From UMGS1649 sp045604405 (GTDB lineage: Bacteria > Bacillota > Clostridia > TANB77 > CAG-465), in the NCBI GenBank assembly GCA_045604405.1, contig JAZUNZ010000028.1, positions 1-33,341 of the forward strand: DNA of 33,341 bases. Reading direction: 5' to 3'. This document shows positions 24,087 through 30,332 of the stretch, in pieces. The position numbers and the translations under genes were made by a program. The notes below the pieces were generated by a model. It was given only the letters and a program-made list of their open reading frames with translations. It was not told the origin of the DNA and did not search any database. The stretch's first letter is position 1; every line of letters starts with the position of its first letter.

Positions 24087-25397
24087 ATGGCAAAAAAGAC
24101 AACAAATGATGATTATGATATATTTTGTTCTTTTTGTGGCAGATATAAAGATGAGGTCGGCAAATTAATTGCCGGCCCTAATGGCATATTTATATGTGAA
24201 GATTGTATAGATATCTGTAACAAAATAATTTTAGAAGATTTAATTCAGGATGAAGAACTAAACGATATAATTCTTGAAAATCTAGAAGAAAAACCTGGAA
24301 AAAGCAAATCTAAAGCAAATAAAGAGCTAATTGAGAATACAGAACTTCCTACGCCAGATCAAATAAGAAAGATACTGGATGAATACGTAATTGGTCAAGA
24401 TGATGCAAAAAAAGTGTTGGCGGTTGCGGTATACAATCATTATAAAAGAATAAGAAATTTAGATAAAATTGATGATGTAGAAATACAAAAGAGCAATATC
24501 TTAATGATGGGACCAACAGGATGTGGTAAAACCCTTATGGCTCAAACACTAGCCAAGGTTTTAAGAGTACCTTTCGCTATTGCCGATGCTACTACACTTA
24601 CAGAAGCTGGATACGTTGGTGAAGATGTGGAAAATATCCTTTTAAGGCTTATACAAGCAGCAGATTACGATATTTCTAAGGCTGAAAAGGGAATTATATA
24701 TATAGACGAACTAGATAAGATTACTAGAAAATCTGAAAACCCATCTATAACAAGAGATGTAAGCGGCGAAGGAGTACAACAAGCACTTCTTAAAATAATT
24801 GAAGGAACTGTTGCAAATGTCCCTCCTCAAGGTGGCAGAAAACATCCTAATCAAGAATACCTAAAAATAGATACAACTAATATACTATTTATCTGTGGTG
24901 GAGCCTTTGAAGGATTAGACAAGATCATAGAAAATAGAATTGGAGAAAAGTCTATTGGTTTTGGGGCAAAAATTGAAGAGAAAAAGGATATAGATTACAA
25001 AACAATATTTAAAAATGTTCTTCCAAATGATATTATAAAATTTGGTCTTATTCCAGAACTTGTAGGTCGTCTTCCAATAATAACTACTCTAGGCCAGTTA
25101 GATGATAAAGCTTTAATAGATATAGTTACAAAGCCTAAAAACGCTTTAATAAAACAATATAAAAAGCTTTTAAAAATGGACAAAGTAGATTTAGAATTTA
25201 AGAAAGATGCAATTGAAGAAATAGTAAAGCTTGCTTTAGAAAGAAAAACTGGCGCAAGGGGATTAAGAGCAATTTTAGAAGAAGTAATGCTTGTTCCTAT
25301 GTATGAAGTACCTTCTAATAAAAATATTAAAAAATGTATAATAACAAGAGAAGTAGTCACAAAAGAAATTGGACCAATATATGAATATAAGGAGTGA
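24087..25397 (+). CDS. clpX: ATP-dependent Clp protease ATP-binding subunit ClpX
   Basis: 436-residue AAA+ unfoldase. The N-terminal zinc domain has C14, C17, C37 and C40. Walker A is GPTGCGKT at 142-149, the pore loop GYVGED follows, and Walker B is IIYIDELDK. VSGEGVQQALLKIIEGT and the arginine-finger/sensor region LVGRLPIITTL come next. The IGF-type ClpP-docking loop appears as KSIGFGAK. ATG 24087 follows AAGGAG. It is the last gene of the tig operon, with a terminator overlapping its stop codon. Confidence 0.98.
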   Translation: MAKKTTNDDYDIFCSFCGRYKDEVGKLIAGPNGIFICEDCIDICNKIILEDLIQDEELNDIILENLEEKPGKSKSKANKELIENTELPTPDQIRKILDEYVIGQDDAKKVLAVAVYNHYKRIRNLDKIDDVEIQKSNILMMGPTGCGKTLMAQTLAKVLRVPFAIADATTLTEAGYVGEDVENILLRLIQAADYDISKAEKGIIYIDELDKITRKSENPSITRDVSGEGVQQALLKIIEGTVANVPPQGGRKHPNQEYLKIDTTNILFICGGAFEGLDKIIENRIGEKSIGFGAKIEEKKDIDYKTIFKNVLPNDIIKFGLIPELVGRLPIITTLGQLDDKALIDIVTKPKNALIKQYKKLLKMDKVDLEFKKDAIEEIVKLALERKTGARGLRAILEEVMLVPMYEVPSNKNIKKCIITREVVTKEIGPIYEYKE

Positions 25398-25415
25398 TTT
25401 TTATCACTTCTTTTT
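25391..25415 (+). terminator. Terminator of the tig-clpP-clpX operon
   Basis: GGAGTGAT (25391-25398) pairs with ATCACTTC (25403-25410), 8 bp with one mispair or wobble, over a TTTT loop and followed by TTTTT. It includes the clpX stop. Confidence 0.65.
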
Positions 25416-25429
25416 ATTACGAACAAAAA

Positions 25430-25443
25430 CGAACAAATTTTCG
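25430..25443 (+). promoter_or_regulatory. LexA-like box (upstream)
   Basis: CGAACAAATTTTCG matches the Gram-positive LexA consensus CGAAC-N4-GTTCG with one mismatch. It lies upstream of the yneA promoter, and an extra CGAAC half-site starts at 25420. Confidence 0.5.
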
Positions 25444-25462
25444 ATAAATTTGAAAAATATTG

Positions 25463-25491
25463 TTGACAAACGAACATATGTGCTATATAAT
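25463..25491 (+). promoter_or_regulatory. yneA promoter with a LexA-like site in the spacer
   Basis: TTGACA (25463-25468), 17-base spacer, TATAAT (25486-25491). The spacer holds CGAACATATGTGCT (25471-25484), a LexA box with a perfect left half (CGAACATATG) and a degenerate right half. LexA bound there would block polymerase. Confidence 0.75.
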
Positions 25492-25497
25492 ATTACC

Positions 25498-25511
25498 AGA
25501 ACAGAGGTTCG
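25498..25511 (+). promoter_or_regulatory. LexA box over the transcription start
   Basis: AGAACAGAGGTTCG contains a perfect GAAC-N4-GTTC core (25499-25510), located between the -10 box and the ribosome binding site. This is the best LexA match in the window. Confidence 0.72.
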
Positions 25512-25523
25512 GGAGGTAATATT

Positions 25524-25820
25524 ATGAAAAGATATACTTTAAATATAAAAAGAATAATGAGTAATATAGGTATAATATTAATGTTTATTATAGTGATGAA
25601 TTTTATTTCCAATTTTACTTTTGGAAACAAGCATATAGATACAAAATCTATTACTGTCGCAAGTAATGATACTTTATGGGAAATAGCCGAGGACATTTGT
25701 GATAATTCTTCAGAAGAATTAAATATTCAAAATATTGTTATAGAAATAAAGAATATAAATAATTTAAAAAGCAGTAACATATATTCTGGCCAAATATTAG
25801 AAATACCTATATATAAATAG
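25524..25820 (+). CDS. yneA: YneA-like SOS cell-division inhibitor (membrane-anchored LysM protein)
   Basis: 98 residues: a short basic N-terminus, one membrane helix (about 13-32), then a LysM peptidoglycan-binding domain (about 43-96) with ITVASNDTLWEIAEDIC and YSGQILEIPIY. This is the architecture of YneA, which delays division after DNA damage. The call rests on domain layout, size and the LexA-type sites at 25430, 25471 and 25498; overall YneA sequences diverge strongly. GGGAGG precedes ATG 25524. In Bacillus and Listeria yneA is divergent from lexA and followed by a recombinase gene. Here no lexA is in the window, but a tyrosine recombinase gene lies 0.6 kb further on, on the other strand. 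Confidence 0.78.
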   Translation: MKRYTLNIKRIMSNIGIILMFIIVMNFISNFTFGNKHIDTKSITVASNDTLWEIAEDICDNSSEELNIQNIVIEIKNINNLKSSNIYSGQILEIPIYK

Positions 25821-25848
25821 AAATAATATAAAAAGTCACTCCTGCAAT

Positions 25849-26298
25849 TTAGAAAGAAAATTCTATTTTTACATCACATTGAATTCTTTTATCATCATCA
25901 TATCGTATAGTACATCTAACCGCTTCCTCATCAAAAAATTGAAGCACATCTGCTTTGTGTTTTAGTCTAACTTTTATTTCTTTGTTTTTGGGAAGGCCCA
26001 AGATTGTCTTTTTGTTTTTGATACTTTTCCTATTTAAATAGCAGTTCCCTATAACGCCGAATAAATAGATTGTTGCGGTTGAAATAGAAGAAATGAAACT
26101 TACATGGCCAAGCAAAAGAATAAAAATCCAGTAGATAATGCCAGTAATTTTATTTTCTTTAAGAATCCCAGGGGCAGAACCTCCTCTGTAAAGTAAAAAC
26201 CCTGTAACTATTAAAAGTATAACAGATACAAAGAAAACAATAACTACGCGTTTGTCTGTACAGCTTATGTACGGGTTACGTTCCTTTTTGTTTTTCAT
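25849..26298 (-). CDS. Unknown membrane protein, 149 residues
   Basis: Start at 26298 (minus strand) with AGAGGT upstream. A basic N-terminus (MKNKKERNPYISCTDKR) is followed by one helix (about 18-37), a second hydrophobic region (about 52-86), and a C-terminal cytoplasmic beta-rich part of about 60 residues. That part ends KRIQCDVKIEFSF and includes EIKVRLKHKADVLQFFDEE. No family recognised. It has its own palindromic promoter (26349-26377) and converges with yneA, leaving only 28 bases between the two genes and no clear hairpin. Confidence 0.65.
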   Translation of the reverse strand: MKNKKERNPYISCTDKRVVIVFFVSVILLIVTGFLLYRGGSAPGILKENKITGIIYWIFILLLGHVSFISSISTATIYLFGVIGNCYLNRKSIKNKKTILGLPKNKEIKVRLKHKADVLQFFDEEAVRCTIRYDDDKRIQCDVKIEFSF

Positions 26299-26336
26299 AT
26301 AAAATACCTCTTAGAAATTATTTTAAGATACATACT

Positions 26337-26377
26337 AAACTCACGAATATTATAGCATAATACTCGTGAGTTTTCAA
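26337..26377 (-). promoter_or_regulatory. Promoter inside a palindrome (minus strand)
   Basis: On the minus strand TTGAAA (26372-26377), 17-base spacer, TATAAT (26349-26354), with TATG one base before the -10. The arms 26337-26353 and 26357-26373 form 17 bp with one mismatch over a 3-base loop. The -35 box directly abuts the stop codon of the recombinase gene, so the hairpin can also end that transcript. This is the third example of the 11099/11579 design. Confidence 0.75.
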
Positions 26378-27334
26378 TTACATATTATTTAATGGATTGT
26401 TATCTATAGCATTTTTAACTTCTTCGCTGTCTATATGAGTGTAAATTTGAGTAGTAGCTATGGTTTCGTGCCCCAACACTTGTTGTAATGTCCTAATATC
26501 TACACCGCCATATTTATGCATTAAAGTTGCTGCCGTATGTCTAAGCTTATGAGGTGTGTATTTTTTAGGATCAAGTCCAGCTTTTACTATATAGTCTTTA
26601 ACCATTATTTCAACCATTCTAGGGCTTATCCTTTTATACTTCCTGCTAATGAATAATGCGCTTCTGTCTGGCCCTTTAAGCTTATCTATTGGTCTATCCT
26701 TAAGATAGTCATGGATTGCCTCCAAACACGCTTTATTTAGGTGTACAGAACGTTCCTTATTACCTTTACCAATAACAGATAAAGTATCGCCTTTAATATG
26801 TTCTACGTTTATATTTACAAGCTCAGAAAGTCTCAGACCACAATTTAAGAAGATGGTAAGGATGGCATAGTCTCTTGTTTTGAACTCACCATCAACGGAG
26901 TGGAGGAGAGACTTGGCTTCATTAAGCTCTAAATATTTTGGCAATCTTTTTTCTAATTTTGGCGATTCTAATCCTACACACGGATTTCTATCTATTATTT
27001 TAGCAGTATTACATAAATAATTAAAAAATGATCTAATTGATGAAATTTTTCGAGCTCTAGAAATTGCTTTAGTATTTTTATCATATAAATATTCATAAAT
27101 ATCTGAAACTTCAATTGATTTAAAAAAATTTGCATCTAAATCTGAAATATTTATTTCTTTAAAATCATCAACTTTAATATTATATTTATCACGTTTAATA
27201 AATTGAAATGCATCACGTAAATCATAATAATATTCTTTAACGGTTGTTTTAGATCTGTTTTTAGTAATTATTAAGTAATTTTTAAGATAATCTTGTAAAA
27301 TCCTTGGCATATCATCAAATGTCATTTGTTTCAT
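26378..27334 (-). CDS. xerC: Tyrosine recombinase, XerC/XerD-like
   Basis: 318 residues from ATG 27334, which has GGAGG directly upstream; a TTG 12 bases earlier would swallow this site. A SAM-like N-terminal core-binding domain (about 8-115) precedes the catalytic domain, with all catalytic residues: R168 (GLRLSE), K190 (GKGNKER), H262 and R265 (HKLRHT), H289 (LGHE) and the nucleophile Y298 (TTQIYTH). Length and motifs fit chromosome-dimer recombinases, but phage integrases of this size exist and an inovirus prophage begins about 0.5 kb upstream. Host XerC/D or prophage integrase cannot be settled here. Its leader contains a large imperfect inverted repeat (27352-27449). Confidence 0.88.
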   Translation of the reverse strand: MKQMTFDDMPRILQDYLKNYLIITKNRSKTTVKEYYYDLRDAFQFIKRDKYNIKVDDFKEINISDLDANFFKSIEVSDIYEYLYDKNTKAISRARKISSIRSFFNYLCNTAKIIDRNPCVGLESPKLEKRLPKYLELNEAKSLLHSVDGEFKTRDYAILTIFLNCGLRLSELVNINVEHIKGDTLSVIGKGNKERSVHLNKACLEAIHDYLKDRPIDKLKGPDRSALFISRKYKRISPRMVEIMVKDYIVKAGLDPKKYTPHKLRHTAATLMHKYGGVDIRTLQQVLGHETIATTQIYTHIDSEEVKNAIDNNPLNNM

Positions 27335-27351
27335 AAAAACCTCCAAAAAGC

Positions 27352-27449
27352 GACGCTCTAAAATCGATTTTAAGGCGTTTTTAGAAAGTGGTCCATATAG
27401 TTTGACGTCTGAAAAAAGGCCTTTAAAATCGAATTTGGAAAGAAGCGTC
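27352..27449. repeat. Imperfect inverted repeat in the recombinase leader
   Basis: The left arm (27352-27384, GACGCT..AAAATCGATTTT.AAGGCGTTTTT) and the reverse complement of the right arm (27409-27449, GACGCT..AATTCGATTTTAAAGGCCTTTTT) match with a few gaps. They enclose about 25 bases centred on GGTCCATATAG. It could be a recombinase site, a binding site or a leader structure. Confidence 0.5.
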
Positions 27450-27612
27450 CAAAATCATAAAATTTTATAAATTTGTATATAAAAATATATACTTAATAAA
27501 AATTATATAGTAAAATAGTATAGTAATGCAATAAGTAATGAACAAGTAGAGAATATATAATAAAAATATATTAAGTAAATATATACAAAGTAGTTTAAAC
27601 GTACGTAGCACT

Positions 27613-27639
27613 AAGTTATACATATATTATAATAGAAGT
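27613..27639. other. Weak dif-like sequence
   Basis: The reverse strand reads ACTTCTATTATAATATATG then TATAACTT. It resembles the Firmicutes dif site at both ends, but spacing is off by one or two bases and the region is very AT-rich. A candidate for prophage attachment only. Confidence 0.2.
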
Positions 27640-27646
27640 GGTCTAA

Positions 27647-27757
27647 TTAATCAATAGTTCCTTCTCTAAAATACACAAAATATCTATTTTGCGAAATGCT
27701 ATGTTCTTCAATATAAGTGACTTTAAAGCCACTTCTCCATTTTTCAAACTGTATTAT
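27647..27757 (-). pseudogene. Short coding-like fragment without start codon
   Basis: On the minus strand 36 codons are open to TAA at 27647-27649. They read QFEKWRSGFKVTYIEEHSIS and then QNRYFVYFREGTID. The composition is protein-like (W, Y, F, charged, no repeats), but there is no ATG/GTG/TTG start with a ribosome binding site. It may be the 3' remnant of a gene cut by the prophage or by decay. Confidence 0.35.
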
Positions 27758-27794
27758 TTATAAAAAATATAAGCACATAATGTTTGCTATGCTC

Positions 27795-27823
27795 AATATA
27801 CTATACTTTTTTTTAAATGTCAA
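27795..27823 (-). promoter_or_regulatory. Promoter reading toward the recombinase
   Basis: On the minus strand TTGACA (27818-27823), 17-base spacer, TATATT (27795-27800). It starts transcription toward the fragment at 27757 and the recombinase, giving a leader of about 450 bases. Confidence 0.55.
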
Positions 27824-27828
27824 CACTT

Positions 27829-28149
27829 TTATTTAAAAATTCTAAATTCTTTATAATCTTCAAAATGTATTTTACATTTTTCATTTAATAATAATAACAT
27901 CATTCTTAATTGATAAAAAATTTCTCCAAAATCTTCATCAACAAAATAATCTTCAAATTTTACGTCCTCTACTTTACCATAGTATAAATACCTAGTAATA
28001 AAGGCCAAAGTAACAACCAACAAACTGGCATTGCGCTTACTTAAATTCATATTAAAGGATTCCTTATATTCTGGAACAATATCTTTTGTTTTTTCTTCCA
28101 ACAGTTTTCTTTTGTTATAAATCTTTGTTACAAAAAAATCTCTAACCAT
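27829..28149 (-). CDS. Hypothetical protein, 106 residues
   Basis: ATG at 28149 (minus strand) with AAGGAGTG upstream. The product is mostly helical, begins MVRDFFVTKIYNKRKLLEEK and ends CKIHFEDYKEFRIFK. SLLVVTLAFITRYLYYG in the middle is amphipathic rather than a clear membrane helix. No family is recognised. It lies at the left margin of the prophage and could be a phage accessory or regulator gene, or a host gene. A weak promoter (TTGCAA with a TAAACT-type -10) lies upstream. Confidence 0.55.
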   Translation of the reverse strand: MVRDFFVTKIYNKRKLLEEKTKDIVPEYKESFNMNLSKRNASLLVVTLAFITRYLYYGKVEDVKFEDYFVDEDFGEIFYQLRMMLLLLNEKCKIHFEDYKEFRIFK

Positions 28150-28250
28150 AGTTCACTCCTTAATAACTGTTGCCACAAGAGTTTACCATATTCTGTAAAT
28201 ATTTGCAAGGGAAAATATTATTTTTTAAGTATATTTTTTTCAAAATAATC

Positions 28251-28288
28251 AGAAAAAGGCTACCCCTCACTCCCCTACGCCTTTTTCT
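28251..28288. other. Hairpin with pyrimidine-rich loop
   Basis: AGAAAAAGGC (28251-28260) and GCCTTTTTCT (28279-28288) form a perfect 10-bp stem. The 18-base loop TACCCCTCACTCCCCTAC has two CCCC runs, i.e. two GGGG runs on the other strand. It could be a terminator, a protein-binding site or part of the phage origin. Confidence 0.6.
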
Positions 28289-28327
28289 TTACTGAAAAAA
28301 TAATTTAAATACACCAGGGTAAGAATA

Positions 28328-28625
28328 GTTTGTCGGCCAGATAAATAATAGCGAAATCTAACACTTTTGTTTTAAAACAAACAAAAGTGTTTACACACAA
28401 CCTATTATTCCTTGCAGATTTATTCCATGTTCCAATTGACATCTTTGAAACATAGTGATTATACTAATTCTATAGCGCAAGCGCTTCGCGCTCACTCTCT
28501 AGAATAAGTAAATCATCAATTTCCAAATCTGTCAATTGGCTTTCACGGCATAAAAACAATCCACAATAAATAAAAAAGATATCAAAATTACGCTATTATT
28601 TTTAATTCGACAAAAAACGACAAAC
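28328..28625. other. Nested inverted repeats, candidate phage origin / packaging signal
   Basis: Outer arms: GTTTGTCG (28328-28335) with CGACAAAC (28618-28625), and AAATAATAGCG (28343-28353) with CGCTATTATTT (28591-28601). Inside lie a perfect 13-bp hairpin (28360-28372 with 28379-28391) and a long cruciform. The cruciform runs from CCAATTGACA (28432-28441) to TGTCAATTGG (28530-28539), has partly matching arms, and a GC-rich tip AGCGC-AAGCGCTT-C-GCGCT (28474-28492). The function is inferred from position and structure. Confidence 0.6.
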
Positions 28626-28669
28626 AAAAAAAGTTAAATAAGATAACATATACTTAAAGGGGGATTTAT

Positions 28670-28864
28670 ATGATAATATTTAAATATATTTCAATGATAA
28701 TATGTATGTTAAGTATAATTTTAATGCCTATAACATTATTCATTAACTTTGGTTTGTGTGCTGTTATGATGGTAATTTTTATAATTTCATGGGCTTGCAC
28801 GCAAATAGCTAAAATGGCAATTAAAGAAAAAATAATAAATAACACATATAGAAAAGTAAAATAA
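28670..28864 (+). CDS. Small membrane protein, 64 residues
   Basis: ATG 28670 follows AAAGGGGG. Two hydrophobic stretches (about 5-27 and 29-48) form a likely helical hairpin, followed by a basic tail, KEKIINNTYRKVK. It is on the plus strand, opposite to the coat genes, right next to the palindromic region, and is followed 16 bases later by another small membrane gene. Role unknown; phage accessory functions such as superinfection exclusion are possible but not shown. Confidence 0.6.
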   Translation: MIIFKYISMIICMLSIILMPITLFINFGLCAVMMVIFIISWACTQIAKMAIKEKIINNTYRKVK

Positions 28865-28880
28865 AAAATGGGAGGAAAAC

Positions 28881-29165
28881 ATGAATGATGATTTATCAAT
28901 TGGACACTATATAGGAATAGCAATATCAACAATGATAATTATTGCTATAATTATATTTATAGTTTTTTATATAATTGAAAATCAAACCGGTATAAAAAAT
29001 TATATGATCACACAAGAAAACTATAAAAGCATTTATAATATTGTTAATAATAGTAATGAAATAACACTTCAAGAGAAAGCAAATTTTAATAAAAATTATC
29101 TGCTTTTTGGTCGAAAAATAATTGGTTACAAAGTAAAAGATGTAATAAAAGAAATAAACATATAA
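28881..29165 (+). CDS. Single-pass membrane protein, 94 residues
   Basis: ATG 28881 follows GGGAGG. An N-terminal helix (about 11-32, TMIIIAIIIFIVFYIIE) is followed by a soluble part of about 60 residues with YKSIYNIVNNSNEITLQEKA and ending VKDVIKEINI. It pairs with the preceding gene as a short plus-strand operon and converges on the Zot gene, sharing a terminator at 29164-29190. No family recognised. Confidence 0.6.
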   Translation: MNDDLSIGHYIGIAISTMIIIAIIIFIVFYIIENQTGIKNYMITQENYKSIYNIVNNSNEITLQEKANFNKNYLLFGRKIIGYKVKDVIKEINI

Positions 29166-29190
29166 AAGCTTCCTTTCCAGGAAGCCTTTT
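29164..29190. terminator. Bidirectional terminator between the 94-residue gene and zot
   Basis: GCTTCCT (29168-29174) pairs with AGGAAGC (29179-29185), flanked by AAAA on the left and TTTT on the right. It overlaps both stop codons and serves convergent transcripts. Confidence 0.75.
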
Positions 29191-29992
29191 AATTATTTAA
29201 TTTCGTATTTAAAAGTTCATCAAAATTTTCCCAATTTTTCGAATTAATACTTGGTAAAGATTGATAGAAACTATCTTCTTGATAAGTACTATATGTTGTA
29301 TAACTACGTTTCAATGTCATAAACCACTTATTTCTTGAACCATATTCTTTAGGTGAAAATTCAGCACTATTATTTCGCCAACGTTCAAAATCCTTATAAC
29401 TTGGCCATATTTCTGCTCTTATAAAAATTGGACAAATAAAAGTTTTAAATTTAAACTTTTTCTTCAAAAATAATGAGAAACGCCTAAAGAAAATAATATT
29501 TTTAATTACAATAAACTCATTACAATAACGTCTAACTCTTACGTCTATTTCTTCAGCGTCTTGTGTTATACATACAATATCTAATTTATTATGTCTATGC
29601 ATAGATAACATTGCTAAAAGCTTATTACTAGCTCCAGTTTTAACAAGTTTATTAAACTCTCTGGAATCCAAACCTATTTGAGCCTCATCTAAAATAAGTA
29701 AACTATCTTTAGGATATTTATAATCATAAAAATTAACTGGCAATTTTTGAGCACCTATACAAGCAAAAGTTGTATATACATTTTTACCTTTCTTAATATA
29801 CTCTTGAGCAATATGATTAGCTAGTAGAGTCTTCCCTGCTCCAGTCGGACCAGTTATAAGTCTAATATAGTATTTTTTCTTATAGCAAAAGAAAAATATA
29901 AAATAAAGACCAACAAGTACTAAAATTCCTTTAATACCTATAATATTATATAAAACAATTAGAATAATACCTAATAATAAAATCTTTTTCAT
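29189..29992 (-). CDS. zot: Zot-like (pI) filamentous phage assembly ATPase
   Basis: 267 residues. Walker A is GPTGAGKT at 48-55, Walker B is LLILDEAQ at 98-105, followed by LDSREF and LSMHRHNKLDIVCITQD, all hallmarks of the zonular occludens toxin/pI family. These proteins power extrusion of filamentous virions through the inner membrane. Two N-terminal hydrophobic stretches (about 3-16 and 21-37) put the membrane anchor in front of the ATPase. The classical pI of coliphages has a C-terminal anchor instead, and no periplasmic C-terminal domain is evident here. This fits a host without an outer membrane. AAGGAG precedes the start at 29992. The gene lies downstream of the coat gene, past a strong terminator. 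Confidence 0.9.
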   Translation of the reverse strand: MKKILLLGIILIVLYNIIGIKGILVLVGLYFIFFFCYKKKYYIRLITGPTGAGKTLLANHIAQEYIKKGKNVYTTFACIGAQKLPVNFYDYKYPKDSLLILDEAQIGLDSREFNKLVKTGASNKLLAMLSMHRHNKLDIVCITQDAEEIDVRVRRYCNEFIVIKNIIFFRRFSLFLKKKFKFKTFICPIFIRAEIWPSYKDFERWRNNSAEFSPKEYGSRNKWFMTLKRSYTTYSTYQEDSFYQSLPSINSKNWENFDELLNTKLNN

Positions 29993-30016
29993 AAATTACT
30001 CCTTAAAAAGAATAAA

Positions 30017-30075
30017 ACGCATACGCGGAGAGCCCTTGCGGGCTTCTCTCTCGCGTAGCGTTAGCTTTCGCTAAC
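30017..30075 (-). terminator. Strong terminator after the major coat gene
   Basis: On the minus strand GTTAGC-GAAA-GCTAAC (overlapping the coat stop) is followed by a large stem of ACGC and ACGCG blocks (30052-30061 with 30017-30027) topped by AGCCC-GCAA-GGGCT, then a T-rich tail. Both loops are GNRA tetraloops. It would uncouple abundant coat mRNA from the ATPase gene. Confidence 0.8.
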
Positions 30076-30253
30076 CTCTGAAACGAGGCACTAGAGATAA
30101 ACCATATCCTAGAACAGTGAATGCTATACCTATTCCAACTAGTTCCATCATTGATGCGTTACCTACAGCAGCAGTAACTACATCAAATAAAGAAGTAGCT
30201 AAAGCAGTAACAGCACTAGTTGCAGAAGCAATAATTGTTGTTGCACCTTCCAT
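30071..30253 (-). CDS. Major coat protein (pVIII-like)
   Basis: 60 residues with the class features of inovirus major coat proteins. There is an alanine/serine/threonine-rich amphipathic N-terminus (MEGATTIIASATSAVTALAT), one membrane helix (about 36-55, LVGIGIAFTVLGYGLSL) and a short basic C-terminus (RFRG) to contact DNA. No separate signal peptide is obvious. TTAGGAGG is ideally placed before ATG 30253, consistent with high expression, and a strong terminator follows. Confidence 0.78.
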   Translation of the reverse strand: MEGATTIIASATSAVTALATSLFDVVTAAVGNASMMELVGIGIAFTVLGYGLSLVPRFRG

Positions 30254-30271
30254 AGAAAAAACCTCCTAACT

Positions 30272-30290
30272 GAGTTCAAGAACAGAACTC
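30272..30290 (-). promoter_or_regulatory. Leader hairpin before the coat gene
   Basis: GAGTTC and GAACTC (30272-30277, 30285-30290) form a 6-bp stem just ahead of the coat ribosome binding site. It may mark an mRNA processing or stabilising element. Confidence 0.4.
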
Positions 30291-30332
30291 GAATAAAATT
30301 TATATAATCTAGCAAAAAACTAGTTTATATCA

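Larger units (their letters stand above)
27335..27828. other. Intergenic region between the recombinase and the prophage side
   Basis: This 494-base stretch holds an imperfect inverted repeat (27352-27449), AT-rich sequence (27455-27612), a weak dif-like site (27613-27639), a short coding-like fragment without a start codon (27647-27757) and a minus-strand promoter (27795-27823). No complete gene is seen. Confidence 0.55.
28150..28669. other. Non-coding, palindrome-rich region of the prophage
   Basis: 520 bases without a supportable gene. They contain a 10-bp hairpin with a C-rich loop (28251-28288), outer inverted repeats (28328-28353 with 28591-28625), a 13-bp hairpin (28360-28391) and a long imperfect cruciform (28432-28539). 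Filamentous phages keep replication origins and the packaging signal in such a block. Confidence 0.65.

Noticed and set aside
24995..25477. Minus-strand 160-codon frame over the clpX end
   Set aside because: Antisense shadow of clpX; its would-be start lies in the LexA-box region without a ribosome binding site.
27450..27612. Possible CRISPR or tandem repeats in the AT-rich stretch
   Set aside because: Short TATATA/TAAAAAT-type motifs recur irregularly; there are no evenly spaced repeats or spacers.
28666..28932. Minus-strand 88-codon frame
   Set aside because: It overlaps the plus-strand 64-residue gene, which has a good ribosome binding site; the minus frame is just the hydrophobic antisense of AT-rich codons.
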